Source of the DNA: Rikenellaceae bacterium UBA1749
GTDB lineage: Bacteria; Bacteroidota; Bacteroidia; Bacteroidales; Rikenellaceae
Assembly (NCBI GenBank): GCA_002315675.1
Contig: DCHP01000005.1
Coordinates: forward strand, 309 to 30,265
Reading direction: 5' to 3'
Length of the DNA stretch: 29,957 nucleotides
The position numbers and the translations under genes were made by a program. Each line of letters opens with the position of its first letter. Position 1 is the stretch's first letter. Under the pieces are notes generated by a model. That model ran no database searches, was not told where the DNA came from, and saw nothing but the letters and a program-made list of their open reading frames with translations. Shown one piece after another: positions 8,393 through 17,600 of this stretch.

Positions 8393-8512
8393 TTGAGTCT
8401 ACTTTAAATGTTGAGTCTACTTTAATAAGTATCGTTTAAAGTTTTTATATCCGCTACAGGCCCCTGGAATGGGGGCATTTCTCAATTTTTGGACTTTTTA
8501 AAGTGGACTCAA
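8393..8512. repeat. Repeat cluster with inverted ends, possible mobile-element remnant
   Basis: TTGAGTCTACTTTAA occurs twice in direct orientation (8393-8407 and 8411-8425). A near-perfect inverted copy, TTTAAAGTGGACTCAA, lies at 8497-8512 with one mismatch over 16 bp. Between them is a small GC-rich inverted repeat (GCCCC 8460-8464 / GGGGC 8472-8476). The arrangement resembles leftover ends of an insertion sequence or MITE. No transposase fragment or clear target duplication is visible, so the mobile origin is inference. Confidence 0.5.
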
Positions 8513-8640
8513 TGTTTATTTCTCAGGGGCAGGCACTTATATCAAGACTAAAGTCACTATAACGACTTCATCAAGTACCTATATTGAAATAGTAGGCTCA
8601 TTATTTTTTACTGGGAAAAATTTAAGAAGCGTAATATTCA

Positions 8641-8679
8641 CCACCACACATTACTTAAATAATGTGTGGTGGATTTTTC
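8641..8679 (+). terminator. Strong intrinsic terminator in the 8381-9000 gap
   Basis: A perfect 13-bp stem, CCACCACACATTA (8641-8653) with TAATGTGTGGTGG (8660-8672) and a 6-nt loop, is followed by ATTTTTCT on the plus strand. It lies 260 bp beyond the GH95-like stop, so it either ends a long 3' UTR or belongs to an unannotated small transcript. The opposite strand lacks a comparable T-run next to the stem. Confidence 0.8.
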
Positions 8680-8800
8680 TTCCTATATCAGTTCTCCAAC
8701 AATCTCGAATGAAAATATTCGGCAACCCTCTGAAAAATTATATCTTAAATGTGTATGGAAAGCTATCAACAGCCATGGATCGCAAAACTAAAGTCTATAA

Positions 8801-8892
8801 GATAATAATGTAGTCATATCTTGTATAGATATTGAGGACTTTTACGGCCTGTCATGATAATGATGTAGTTATGGGATAATAATTGTAGTCAT
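8801..8892. repeat. Three degenerate 17-18-bp repeats upstream of mraY
   Basis: Related units occur at 8801-8817 (GATAATAATGTAGTCAT), 8856-8872 (GATAATGATGTAGTTAT) and 8875-8892 (GATAATAATTGTAGTCAT). They lie 75-165 bp upstream of the mraY -7 element. They may be operator sites or decayed repeats. Apart from these, the inverted repeats and the terminator, I see no gene in 8381-9000. Confidence 0.5.
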
Positions 8893-8965
8893 AGTGACTG
8901 AATAGTTAGTTTAGAAGGGTAGATTAGAAGCGATGAATTTTAGTTAAAATTACGAAATGAATTTA

Positions 8966-8973
8966 TAAATTTG
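8966..8973 (+). promoter_or_regulatory. mraY -7 promoter element
   Basis: TAAATTTG matches TAnnTTTG and ends 27 bp before the mraY ATG. No clear TTG is present at the expected upstream distance, so this is a partial match. Confidence 0.4.
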
Positions 8974-9000
8974 CAGTTTATAAAAACTCTCACAGAAATT

Positions 9001-10227
9001 ATGATTTATTCCCTGATTTGTTGGCTGGATTCAATATTTGATGTTCCTGGCGCAGGATTGTTCTCATACATATCGTTCCGTTCCGCATGTTCAATAATAC
9101 TTGCGCTTGTAATTGCTATTTTTATAGGGAAAAAAATAATACGTACTCTTCAGAGGCATCAGATTGGAGAAGAAATCAGAAACCTGGGACTTGAAGGTCA
9201 GCTTCAAAAGAAAGGTACCCCTACAATGGGTGGCCTTATCATTATCGGGTCAATACTACTTCCGATTCTCATTATTGCTGATTTGTCGAATGTATATATT
9301 CAACTTCTGATATTGACAACATTGTGGCTGGGGGCTGTCGGTTTTATTGATGACTACATCAAAACGTTCAAAAAACACAAGGAAGGGATGAGTGGCTGGA
9401 TGAAAATTGCCGGTCAGGTCGGACTTGGAATAATTGTCGGAACTACAATGTGGCTCAACAGTGATATTGTCATAAGAGAAAAATTTGTTCCAGACCCTGA
9501 TGATAAAATTGCAAAAGTCGAAAACACGACACTGGGTACTGCAGAGAAGTCACCCGCGACGACTGTTCCATTTTTTAAGAATTCAACATTGAATTATCGT
9601 GATATTATTCCCGTTGAAGGAAAAGTTGGCGACACATTGGCGTGGCTGCTATATGTTGCTGTTGCTATTTTCATTATTACAGCTGTAAGCAACGGATCAA
9701 ATTTAACAGACGGACTGGACGGACTGGCCACAGGTGTTTCCGCCCCGATAGTACTTGTTCTTGGTATTGTCGCATATGTTTCGGGAAATATCATTCATTC
9801 TGACTTCCTGAATATCATATACATCCCAGGTTCCGGAGAATTGATGGTGTTCGCAGCCGCAACCATCGGCGCCTTGCTTGGATTCCTGTGGTACAATTGT
9901 TACCCTGCACAGGTCTTTATGGGAGATACAGGTTCCCTTACAATTGGTGGCATTATTGCCGTTTTCTCACTACTGATCAGAATAGAATTACTGTTGCCTA
10001 TATTATGCGGCATTTTCCTGATTGAAAGTCTGTCCGTAATAATCCAGGTTGGCTGGTTTAAATACACAAGAAAAAAATATGGCGAAGGAAGAAGGATTTT
10101 CTTAATGTCACCTATTCATCATCATTTCCAGAAAAAAGACATGTTTGAAACAAAGATCGTACTTAGGTTCTGGATAATTCAGATTCTTCTTGCCGCTATC
10201 ACTTTGATTACACTTAAAATTCGATAA
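9001..10227 (+). CDS. mraY: Phospho-N-acetylmuramoyl-pentapeptide transferase
   Basis: This 408-residue integral membrane enzyme transfers phospho-MurNAc-pentapeptide to undecaprenyl phosphate, forming lipid I. Signatures in order are KKGTPTMGGL, the Asp pair FIDDYIKTFKKH, NGSNLTDGLDGLATG, FMGDTGSL and the histidine motif SPIHHHFQKK near the C-terminus, with about ten membrane helices. A long polar insertion (about residues 155-210) makes it longer than the ~360-residue E. coli enzyme; I recall such a loop as usual in Bacteroidota. I chose ATG 9001 (MIYSLICWLD) because the frame before it starts with a TTG inside the -7 promoter element. murD follows after 8 bp. Confidence 0.96.
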   Translation: MIYSLICWLDSIFDVPGAGLFSYISFRSACSIILALVIAIFIGKKIIRTLQRHQIGEEIRNLGLEGQLQKKGTPTMGGLIIIGSILLPILIIADLSNVYIQLLILTTLWLGAVGFIDDYIKTFKKHKEGMSGWMKIAGQVGLGIIVGTTMWLNSDIVIREKFVPDPDDKIAKVENTTLGTAEKSPATTVPFFKNSTLNYRDIIPVEGKVGDTLAWLLYVAVAIFIITAVSNGSNLTDGLDGLATGVSAPIVLVLGIVAYVSGNIIHSDFLNIIYIPGSGELMVFAAATIGALLGFLWYNCYPAQVFMGDTGSLTIGGIIAVFSLLIRIELLLPILCGIFLIESLSVIIQVGWFKYTRKKYGEGRRIFLMSPIHHHFQKKDMFETKIVLRFWIIQILLAAITLITLKIR

Positions 10228-10235
10228 ATTCCTTT

Positions 10236-11573
10236 ATGAAAAACAATCTAGTCATTCTAGGTGCCGGAGAAAGTGGATATGGTGCCGCAGTTCTTGGCAA
10301 AGCCAAAGGATGGAATGTATTTGTTTCCGACAATGGATTGATGAAGCCAGAATATCTTGAAAAATTTTCAAGACTTGGGGTGAAATTTGAGCAGAATGGA
10401 CACAATGAAACAAGAATTTTCAACGCAGATGTTATTGTCAAGTCCCCTGGCGTCCCAGAAAACGCTCCTATTGTCGTAAAGGCAAGAGAAAAGGGAATCC
10501 GCGTTGAGTCTGAAATAGAATTTGCAGGTAAATATACCTCCGCAAAAAAAATATGTATTACAGGAAGCAACGGCAAAACTACAACAACAACCCTCATATA
10601 TGATATTATGCGCGGTTCCGGTGCAAAAGTTGCAGTAGCGGGCAACATCGGAGAAAGTTTTGCAGAAAAAGTTGCAAAGGAGACTGATGGCGAAATTGAT
10701 TGGTACGTAATTGAATTAAGCAGTTTTCAACTTGATGGCATGTATGATTTCAAAGCAGACATCGGGTTACTGCTTAATATAACTCCGGACCATCTGAATC
10801 GTTATGATTATAAGATGGAAAATTACGTAAATAGCAAACTAAGAATTGCCCAGAACCTGCAGGAATCTGAATTTTTCGTAGTAAATGCTGACGACCCTGA
10901 GACGCAGAATGCTATTTCAAGAGTTACATCAATGGGGACAAAGATTACATTTTCCGCCAAAAGTAAAACCGGTGATGCATATTTTGATGGAACAAATATC
11001 ACATTTGAAGATTTTACATTCCCGGTCTGTGATCTACAGATAAAAGGTATACATAATATTGCAAATGCTCTGGCAGCCGTTATTGCATGCAAAAAGGCTA
11101 AGGTATGTAACGGAGATCTTGCAAAGGGACTTAAAAATTTCAAAGGGGTCGAACACAGACTGGAACCAGTAATTGAGTTCAATGGAGTTCAATGGATAAA
11201 TGACAGTAAGGCAACAAATGTTGACAGTGTCATATATGCACTTGGAGCTATGACAAGACCAACCATCTGGATTGCAGGTGGAACTGACAAGGGAAACGAC
11301 TATTCTCTTCTGACAGATTTGGCCAAGGAACATGTTAAGGCTCTGGTATGTATGGGACTGGACAACAAAAAACTGGTGGACTCATTTACAGGTATAGTCC
11401 CTGATGTATTCGATACAAATTCATTGGAAGATGCCATGAATAAATGCAGGGAAATTGCTACAAAAGGAGACTGCGTTCTTCTCTCACCTGCATGTGCAAG
11501 CTTTGATTTATTCAAGAATTATGAGCATAGGGGCAAATGCTTCAAGGAAGATGTAATTGCTCACTCAAAATAG
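10236..11573 (+). CDS. murD: UDP-N-acetylmuramoylalanine-D-glutamate ligase
   Basis: This 445-residue cytoplasmic Mur ligase adds D-glutamate to UDP-MurNAc-L-Ala using ATP. It has the N-terminal Rossmann-like UDP-binding segment (LGAGESGYGAAVL, 8-20), VIVKSPGVPENAP near 67-78, the ATP P-loop GSNGKTTTTT (110-119), the HRLEPV motif of the central domain and the C-terminal SPACASFDLFKNYEHRG signature. The order confirms MurD over MurC/E/F. It is 8 bp after mraY and surely co-transcribed. The tpiA promoter sits in its last codons and stop region. In the usual dcw cluster ftsW and murG would follow; here tpiA does. Confidence 0.97.
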   Translation: MKNNLVILGAGESGYGAAVLGKAKGWNVFVSDNGLMKPEYLEKFSRLGVKFEQNGHNETRIFNADVIVKSPGVPENAPIVVKAREKGIRVESEIEFAGKYTSAKKICITGSNGKTTTTTLIYDIMRGSGAKVAVAGNIGESFAEKVAKETDGEIDWYVIELSSFQLDGMYDFKADIGLLLNITPDHLNRYDYKMENYVNSKLRIAQNLQESEFFVVNADDPETQNAISRVTSMGTKITFSAKSKTGDAYFDGTNITFEDFTFPVCDLQIKGIHNIANALAAVIACKKAKVCNGDLAKGLKNFKGVEHRLEPVIEFNGVQWINDSKATNVDSVIYALGAMTRPTIWIAGGTDKGNDYSLLTDLAKEHVKALVCMGLDNKKLVDSFTGIVPDVFDTNSLEDAMNKCREIATKGDCVLLSPACASFDLFKNYEHRGKCFKEDVIAHSK

Positions 11574-11586
11574 ATTTGTATCTTTG
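11557..11586 (+). promoter_or_regulatory. tpiA promoter
   Basis: TTG at 11557-11559 and TATCTTTG at 11579-11586 with 19-nt spacing match the Bacteroidota consensus. The upstream box is inside the murD coding end. The predicted leader is about 28 nt. This suggests tpiA is expressed independently of mraY-murD. Confidence 0.7.
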
Positions 11587-11619
11587 TACCGAAATTTGAA
11601 CAAACTAAATAATTATTAT

Positions 11620-12375
11620 ATGAGAAGAAAAATTGTTGCAGGTAACTGGAAAATGAATACTACAGTTGCTGAAGGTATTGAACTTGCAAAAGCAGTTGTT
11701 GCTGTAAAAGATGAAGCAAAAGCTGGCGTTGAACTTATTCTTGGAGCTCCTTTTACTCACCTGGCTTCAGTAATTGATGCCGTTAGGGGTACTAATATTG
11801 CCGTTGCAGCTCAGAATTGTGCTGACCATGAAAAAGGTGCATACACTGGAGAAATTTCTGCACCTATGCTCGCTGGACTAGGCGTACAATACGTGATTCT
11901 TGGTCACTCAGAACGTCGTCAATATTATGGCGAAACATCTGAGACTTTGAATGCAAAAATGGCTCTTTGCTACGCAAATGGTATGGCCCCAATCTATTGT
12001 ATTGGCGAAAATCTTGCTGAAAGAGAAGCTGAAAAACACTTTGATATATGTCGCAAACAGATTGAAGAAGTTGTTTTCAATCTTACTCCAGAACAGTTCT
12101 CAAAAATAATCATAGCATACGAACCAGTTTGGGCAATTGGAACAGGTAAAACTGCTACTGCTGAACAGGCTGAGGAAATTCATGCTTTTGTAAGAAATGT
12201 ACTGAAAGAGAAATTCGGCGAAGAAGCTGCACAGAGTACTCCTATCCTATATGGTGGAAGTTGCAAACCTTCAAATGCAGCAGAACTTTTCTCTAAAATA
12301 GATGTTGATGGCGGACTAATCGGAGGTGCAGCATTGAAAGCTGACGATTTCTTAGGAATAGCAAAAGCATTCTAA
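11620..12375 (+). CDS. tpiA: Triosephosphate isomerase
   Basis: This 251-residue cytoplasmic enzyme interconverts dihydroxyacetone phosphate and glyceraldehyde 3-phosphate. Catalytic residues are all visible: N9-W-K11 at the N-terminus, H96 in ILGHSERR, E168 in AYEPVWAIGTGKTAT, and a C-terminal phosphate-binding GGSCKPSNA and GGLIGGAALK. I chose ATG 11620 (MRRKIVAGNW) because the family starts there and the predicted transcript begins just upstream. The frame is open from 11557 but that part overlaps murD and its promoter. A strong bidirectional terminator follows 26 bp after the stop. Confidence 0.97.
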   Translation: MRRKIVAGNWKMNTTVAEGIELAKAVVAVKDEAKAGVELILGAPFTHLASVIDAVRGTNIAVAAQNCADHEKGAYTGEISAPMLAGLGVQYVILGHSERRQYYGETSETLNAKMALCYANGMAPIYCIGENLAEREAEKHFDICRKQIEEVVFNLTPEQFSKIIIAYEPVWAIGTGKTATAEQAEEIHAFVRNVLKEKFGEEAAQSTPILYGGSCKPSNAAELFSKIDVDGGLIGGAALKADDFLGIAKAF

Positions 12376-12401
12376 TCAGTTATTTATATTCTACTTTGAA
12401 A

Positions 12402-12442
12402 AAAAAGAAATCCTTTCACCGGTCGTGAAAGGATTTCTTTTT
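12402..12442. terminator. Bidirectional terminator between tpiA and the SusD gene
   Basis: An 18-bp perfect stem (12402-12419 with 12425-12442) encloses a 5-nt loop, CGGTC. The core is AAATCCTTTCAC / GTGAAAGGATTT, with A-rich DNA on the left and T-rich DNA on the right. It can therefore terminate tpiA on the plus strand and the SusC-SusD transcript on the minus strand, whose stop codon is at 12450. Confidence 0.88.
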
Positions 12443-12449
12443 CTAATGG

Positions 12450-14561
12450 CTAAAGGTTGACATTACCAGCATCCCACCATACACCATTTTCAGTTTCTTC
12501 CCAGTCACCGAAACCTGGCAAAGACAGCAAATGAGTTTTTGCTTCACTGTAATTTGGATTCAAAGCATTTCTGTCAGGAAGACAACCACGACGAGGCATT
12601 AATTTCTTTCCACCATCCTTTACATATGGCTGTTCAAGATATGCGTGATCTTCAGCAGCAGCCGCCTCTGGTGTAGCATGTTCCTTGAATTGAGGATATC
12701 CTGTTTTTCGCCACCATGTCCAGGAAGTGTAAGGGTCAAGGAAACCATAGACCCATACCTGATCACCCAGATTTTCTCTTGAGAATGGATGACGTGCAAT
12801 ATATTCATCAATATCACTTTCAGAATATGAGTAAGGGAAAGTATATAAAGTCTTTCTTATAGGCGACAGACTCTGAATAAGAGATTCTGGATATTTCTTT
12901 GATGTAGAACTGAACTCATCACCTCCTGTGAATGCCTGAATACGTGTTCTCTGAGCTTCACCAAGCAGTTCCTGGAATGCAGCCTTGACACCTTCCTTGT
13001 ACCAATCAGATGCAGATTTGCCGGCAAATTCCTTACCTATTTCAGCAAGAAGGAAACACTGCTTTGCATAAGTGAACACACGTCCGCGGACAGCAAGTCC
13101 GGTTCTGCCACCTTCATCTTCGGTGTCACCATCACCATGATATTTAGTATAGTATGTTGCACTGCCAAGACCAGCAATACCATTACCTCCATACGCATGG
13201 TCCGCATTATGACGGGCTCCACACATTACCCAGTAACGATACTGAGTCTGTGATGCCAGAAGAATAGAAGCATCGAATGTGGCTTTTCCTTCTTCGCAGT
13301 ATTCATACTCCTGACCATTCTTGTCCTTGAATTTGAACTGAGCTGTACCATTTGGATTTTTCAACCCGTTAAAAGTAATAACGTAATTGTTGATAAACTG
13401 ATTAGGATCAGAAGAATTCTCCTTATTGAGCAAAAGACCCTGCTTTGCTGGATTAGGCGACATTCCTATATATGGATGTTCACCATCAAGGAATGGATAT
13501 TTATCAAGAGAATCAGGGAAATATTTCCGCATCATATTGAAAGTAATACTTGTCTCTTCTGTTGCACCATTAGGACGAGCAAGCAGAGGAAGACGAGGGT
13601 CGGCATTAGCACAAAGGAAATTGATGAAAGGCTCTGATACCGCATGATACGACTCCGGTTCCTGCATATCATCTTCACACAAATAATCATGAGCATAATG
13701 GAAATAGAAACCTTCATCTATATTCTTCATATAGCCATCACCAACAGATTTACATTCGTTATATACCGTCTCAAAATTTGAAGACTGAACATTCTGCAGT
13801 TTCCATGCAATCTCCAGACGTTGCATATTAAAGAATCTAAGCCATGCCTTGCGACACTGGTTATTGTCTGATATCTGTGTTAATGCAACTCCTCCACCTT
13901 CAACCGGACTGGATTTCCAAGACGCAAAGAAATCTGAAGATCCCAATGTTACAACACCAGAAACTGCAGGTGAGGACAATTGAGAAATGGTCTTCTTGAA
14001 TGTTGCGTCAATTAATGACCAGATATCCTCTATGAACTCATATTTAGGTTGAGTGATATTTTCAGAAATAGCCTTGAATGCTTCAGAATATACAGTAGCA
14101 CCATAATTTTCAAGGACACGCCACTGAAGAAAAGCAATCATACCTTCACAGATTGCTCTGATATCAGCATATTTGGCTTGATCATCCTCTGATACCTGGG
14201 TATCTATATAGGTTATTATACTTTGAAGACGATTACCCTTATCCTGAGTAAACAGTTCACCATAGCATACACCATCAAGGAAAGAAGGATACACTGCACC
14301 ATCCAAAGCCGGGTCACGGTATGGATCACTTTTTAAGGTGTAGTATACATGATATTGCATTACTTTATGTAGACTATTGTAGTAATTTGGAGTACTACGA
14401 CCTGAAAAATCAAAATTCAATGTTGCACCGGTGAACATATATTTCACCTGGGTATCGTCTACAAGGTCCGAATTTGTATTTAATTCTCGCATATTATCCT
14501 TACAACTTACAAGGGCAATTAAAGCTACGAGAACAATCGAAATATATCTAAAACTTTTCAT
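12450..14561 (-). CDS. SusD/RagB-family nutrient-binding outer-membrane lipoprotein
   Basis: This 703-residue lipoprotein has a signal peptide ending in the lipobox ALVSC (C20), followed by KDN, so it is expected on the outer surface of the outer membrane. The start of the mature protein (MRELNTNSDLVDD) and the helical segments that follow resemble the SusD-like family paired with SusC transporters. SusD acts as the ligand-capturing lid over the SusC barrel. At 703 residues it is longer than the 450-600 usual for the family, with added material in the second half. It follows the susC homologue by 53 bp. Nothing in the sequence identifies the ligand, which could be glycan, peptide or another polymer fragment. 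Confidence 0.87.
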   Translation of the reverse strand: MKSFRYISIVLVALIALVSCKDNMRELNTNSDLVDDTQVKYMFTGATLNFDFSGRSTPNYYNSLHKVMQYHVYYTLKSDPYRDPALDGAVYPSFLDGVCYGELFTQDKGNRLQSIITYIDTQVSEDDQAKYADIRAICEGMIAFLQWRVLENYGATVYSEAFKAISENITQPKYEFIEDIWSLIDATFKKTISQLSSPAVSGVVTLGSSDFFASWKSSPVEGGGVALTQISDNNQCRKAWLRFFNMQRLEIAWKLQNVQSSNFETVYNECKSVGDGYMKNIDEGFYFHYAHDYLCEDDMQEPESYHAVSEPFINFLCANADPRLPLLARPNGATEETSITFNMMRKYFPDSLDKYPFLDGEHPYIGMSPNPAKQGLLLNKENSSDPNQFINNYVITFNGLKNPNGTAQFKFKDKNGQEYEYCEEGKATFDASILLASQTQYRYWVMCGARHNADHAYGGNGIAGLGSATYYTKYHGDGDTEDEGGRTGLAVRGRVFTYAKQCFLLAEIGKEFAGKSASDWYKEGVKAAFQELLGEAQRTRIQAFTGGDEFSSTSKKYPESLIQSLSPIRKTLYTFPYSYSESDIDEYIARHPFSRENLGDQVWVYGFLDPYTSWTWWRKTGYPQFKEHATPEAAAAEDHAYLEQPYVKDGGKKLMPRRGCLPDRNALNPNYSEAKTHLLSLPGFGDWEETENGVWWDAGNVNL

Positions 14562-14614
14562 ATAATTTACCAGTATTAAAATCTATATTTAGGTTAAACA
14601 CTTGTATTAGACAA

Positions 14615-17600
14615 TTAGAATCGCAGATTTAATGTCAAATAGTAGGATCTAGTAAACGGAGCACCGCACATATCGTATGGAGTCATGACATTCATATTTG
14701 TCAATGATTCCGGGTTCATATCCAGACTAAGGTTGTTCTGAAGATAGCATACATTACGGCAGGATAACTGAAGCCTCGCTGACTGAAGACCAATATGCTT
14801 GATCCATTTATCAGGGAAATTGTACCCTAATGTAATTTCACGCAGTGAAATATACGTCAGATCCTGGACAGCCTGGTCTGTATTACAAGCCCACCTGTTG
14901 TTATAGTATACAGTTGAGCCATAATAAGCAGGTTCAATATATCCTGCATCAACAGCCTCCTGCATAGTCCAGTAACTTACATCATGCCCGTCAAACACTG
15001 TCCCTTCCGAAAAAACACCATCCAGTATTACACCATTATACGCTGTTTCACCTTTCCAGTTTGTTCGAGCAAGACCACCATGAGACTGATCTACGCCATA
15101 GAGAGATTCTGCGGTAGTAGCTGATGAATTCAGATAACGGACAAGAGGAGTTGAGACAAGCCCACCTTTACGACCATCAACCTGAATGAACAAATCAAAT
15201 CCTTTGTATGAAAGTGTCGTATTTGCACCCCAATAAAAGTCCGGCTGAACATTTCCTATCTTCGAATATGGAAGATTGTTATCCTTATAGTAATTTGAGA
15301 AATTACCTGTATTCATATAATAAGCAGTCTGGCAACCATAAAGATTACCATAATTTATAAATGGTTTCCCATATCCGTTCTTGGTAGGATCGAGCTGATA
15401 AGCTGTAGGATTTGACCATGCGGAATATCCGTTACCTGCAACCATAATACCATAATCTCCACCTTCAAATGCCCATACTTCAGGAACAGCAGGATCACAA
15501 TAACCCATAAACTGATAAGATTTTATTTCATCATGAAGTTCTTTCAGCTTACCACGGTTACGTGTCCAGTTGGCACTGATATTCCAGCGGAAATTTCTGG
15601 TCCTTATTGGAGTTGCATCAATCTGAATCTCCCATCCCTGATTCTGGATATTACCTGCATTTATCCATCGCTTGGAGACACCGGATTCTGTAGGTGCAGT
15701 CAACGAAATAATCTGATTGAATGTATTGGATTTGTAATATGTGATATCAAGTCCAATCCTATCATTCAGAAAACGGACATCCGCACCGAATTCTATTGAC
15801 TGCTGGATTTCAGGCTTAAGATCAAGGTTAGGAAGTGTAGAATTATTCGGGATTGCGTAAAGAACTGATGTATTGGCACCTGATGGACCAGGTAAGTTTG
15901 TAGTGGATTGATTATAGCCACCGGCACCTGCTGATGTTGCATAGGCAGCTGTACCCATACCTACTTGTGCAAATGACGCACGTAGTTTACCATAGGAAAT
16001 AACATTAGGGTCAATACTGAAGGTATCCGAGAATACCCATGATAAATTGGCAGACGGATAGAAAACTGACCAGTTGTCTGAACCTGCAGGAAGGTATCTA
16101 GGGTATAACAAAGAACTTACCCAATCATTACGCCCTGTTAATTCAAGGTTTATCTGGTCTTTCCATGACAGGTTGACTATTGCAGCCAGACCAACTGTCA
16201 TCTGGTTACGCTTGGTGTAACCAACGCCTATCTCATTTTCTGTTATAGGTTGCACGGAGTTTGAAAAGTTAAATACCCCAGGAGCTATAAGACCACCTCT
16301 TGTAGATTTCGTACTGGAATTGGTACGTACATTACCATAAATTTCGCCAAGAACACGTGCATCTACCTCAAGATTATCATTTACAAAACGCTTATTGAAG
16401 TGGACTTGTGCTATTCCGTCATAATTGCCATTCTTAGCTGTGGAAATCGCATATTGACCTCCATTGGCCCTGTTCAATCCAGTCCCCCAGTTCTTTGTCT
16501 CAGTGAAATAGTCATATTTGTTGTATGAAACTGATGCGCTGGCATCTAACCATTCCGTGAATTTTGCATTCAGTTGGATACGGGTAATCATACTCTCTTC
16601 GTTACGGGAGACATTGTTATTAAGTATCCTTGCAAAATATGAGCTCCAGTTACCTATTCCAACATTACTGTTAACTTCATAAGTCTCATGATCATACCAG
16701 TTTTCCTTTAACCAGGCAGCATCAGCTGTTGGTGAACCATAATAACCAAGCATCATTGAAGGGGATGTACTCAAATCCCACCCTGACCAGCTGTATGCAT
16801 TGTCTGTCCTGGAATTTGCATACTTCATTGAGAAATCAACAGAGAGGATATCATTAATCTGACCTGTTGATGAGAAGTCAATTGTGTGACGGGAGAACTC
16901 ATTCTTCTCATATACACCTTGAGTCTTGTTGTAGCCATACCCCAGTCTGTATGTTACCTTATCGGATCCACCTGTAAGAGAAGCAGAAACATTATCTGCT
17001 GCAGCATTTCGGTAGAAAGCACTATAGTTGTTATGATACTTGTAATCACTTACAGCATCATCACCATTGTACCATAGTTTCATTTGCTTGCCATTCCAGT
17101 CAGAAAATTTTTCTCCATATGACCATGCGTCAAAATAGCCATTATTGGTAGAGTTCCACGCCTGATTGTATGATCCCTCATAACCTTGAGACCAGTCTCC
17201 CATACCATATTCCGTGTTTTCAGCAAAAGGAGCCTTATACATCTGGCTCATTGTATGAGAATAGCTTACTTCAAGGCCAATACCCTTACGGGCTTTCCCT
17301 CTTTTGGTATTGATAACAATAGCACCATTGGCACCACGGGAACCATAAAGCGAAGTAGCAGCAGCACCTTTAAGAATAGTAACCGATTCAAAATCATCAG
17401 GGTTCAAATCTTTAATCTGATTACCCCAGGTAGTAGCATCCGTAGTACCATTACTTCCTATACTTCCTTCAGCATTTTCAAGGATAATTCCGTCAACGAC
17501 AAAAATTGGCTGAGCGGATTTTGTAAGTGATTTCGCACCGCGGATAACTACATTAGCAGAAGTAGTTGCACCACTGACTGTAGAAGTATTGACCTGCACA

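Noticed and set aside
8709..8813. 34-codon ORF (MKIFGNPLKNYILNVYG...) in the mraY upstream gap
   Set aside because: No promoter or recognisable sequence, an overlapping second frame is equally open, and it runs into the repeat region; kept only as a weak possibility.
8971..9000. Ten-residue N-terminal extension of mraY starting at TTG 8971
   Set aside because: The TTG is part of the TAAATTTG -7 element, so it would not be in the mRNA; ATG 9001 fits the family start.
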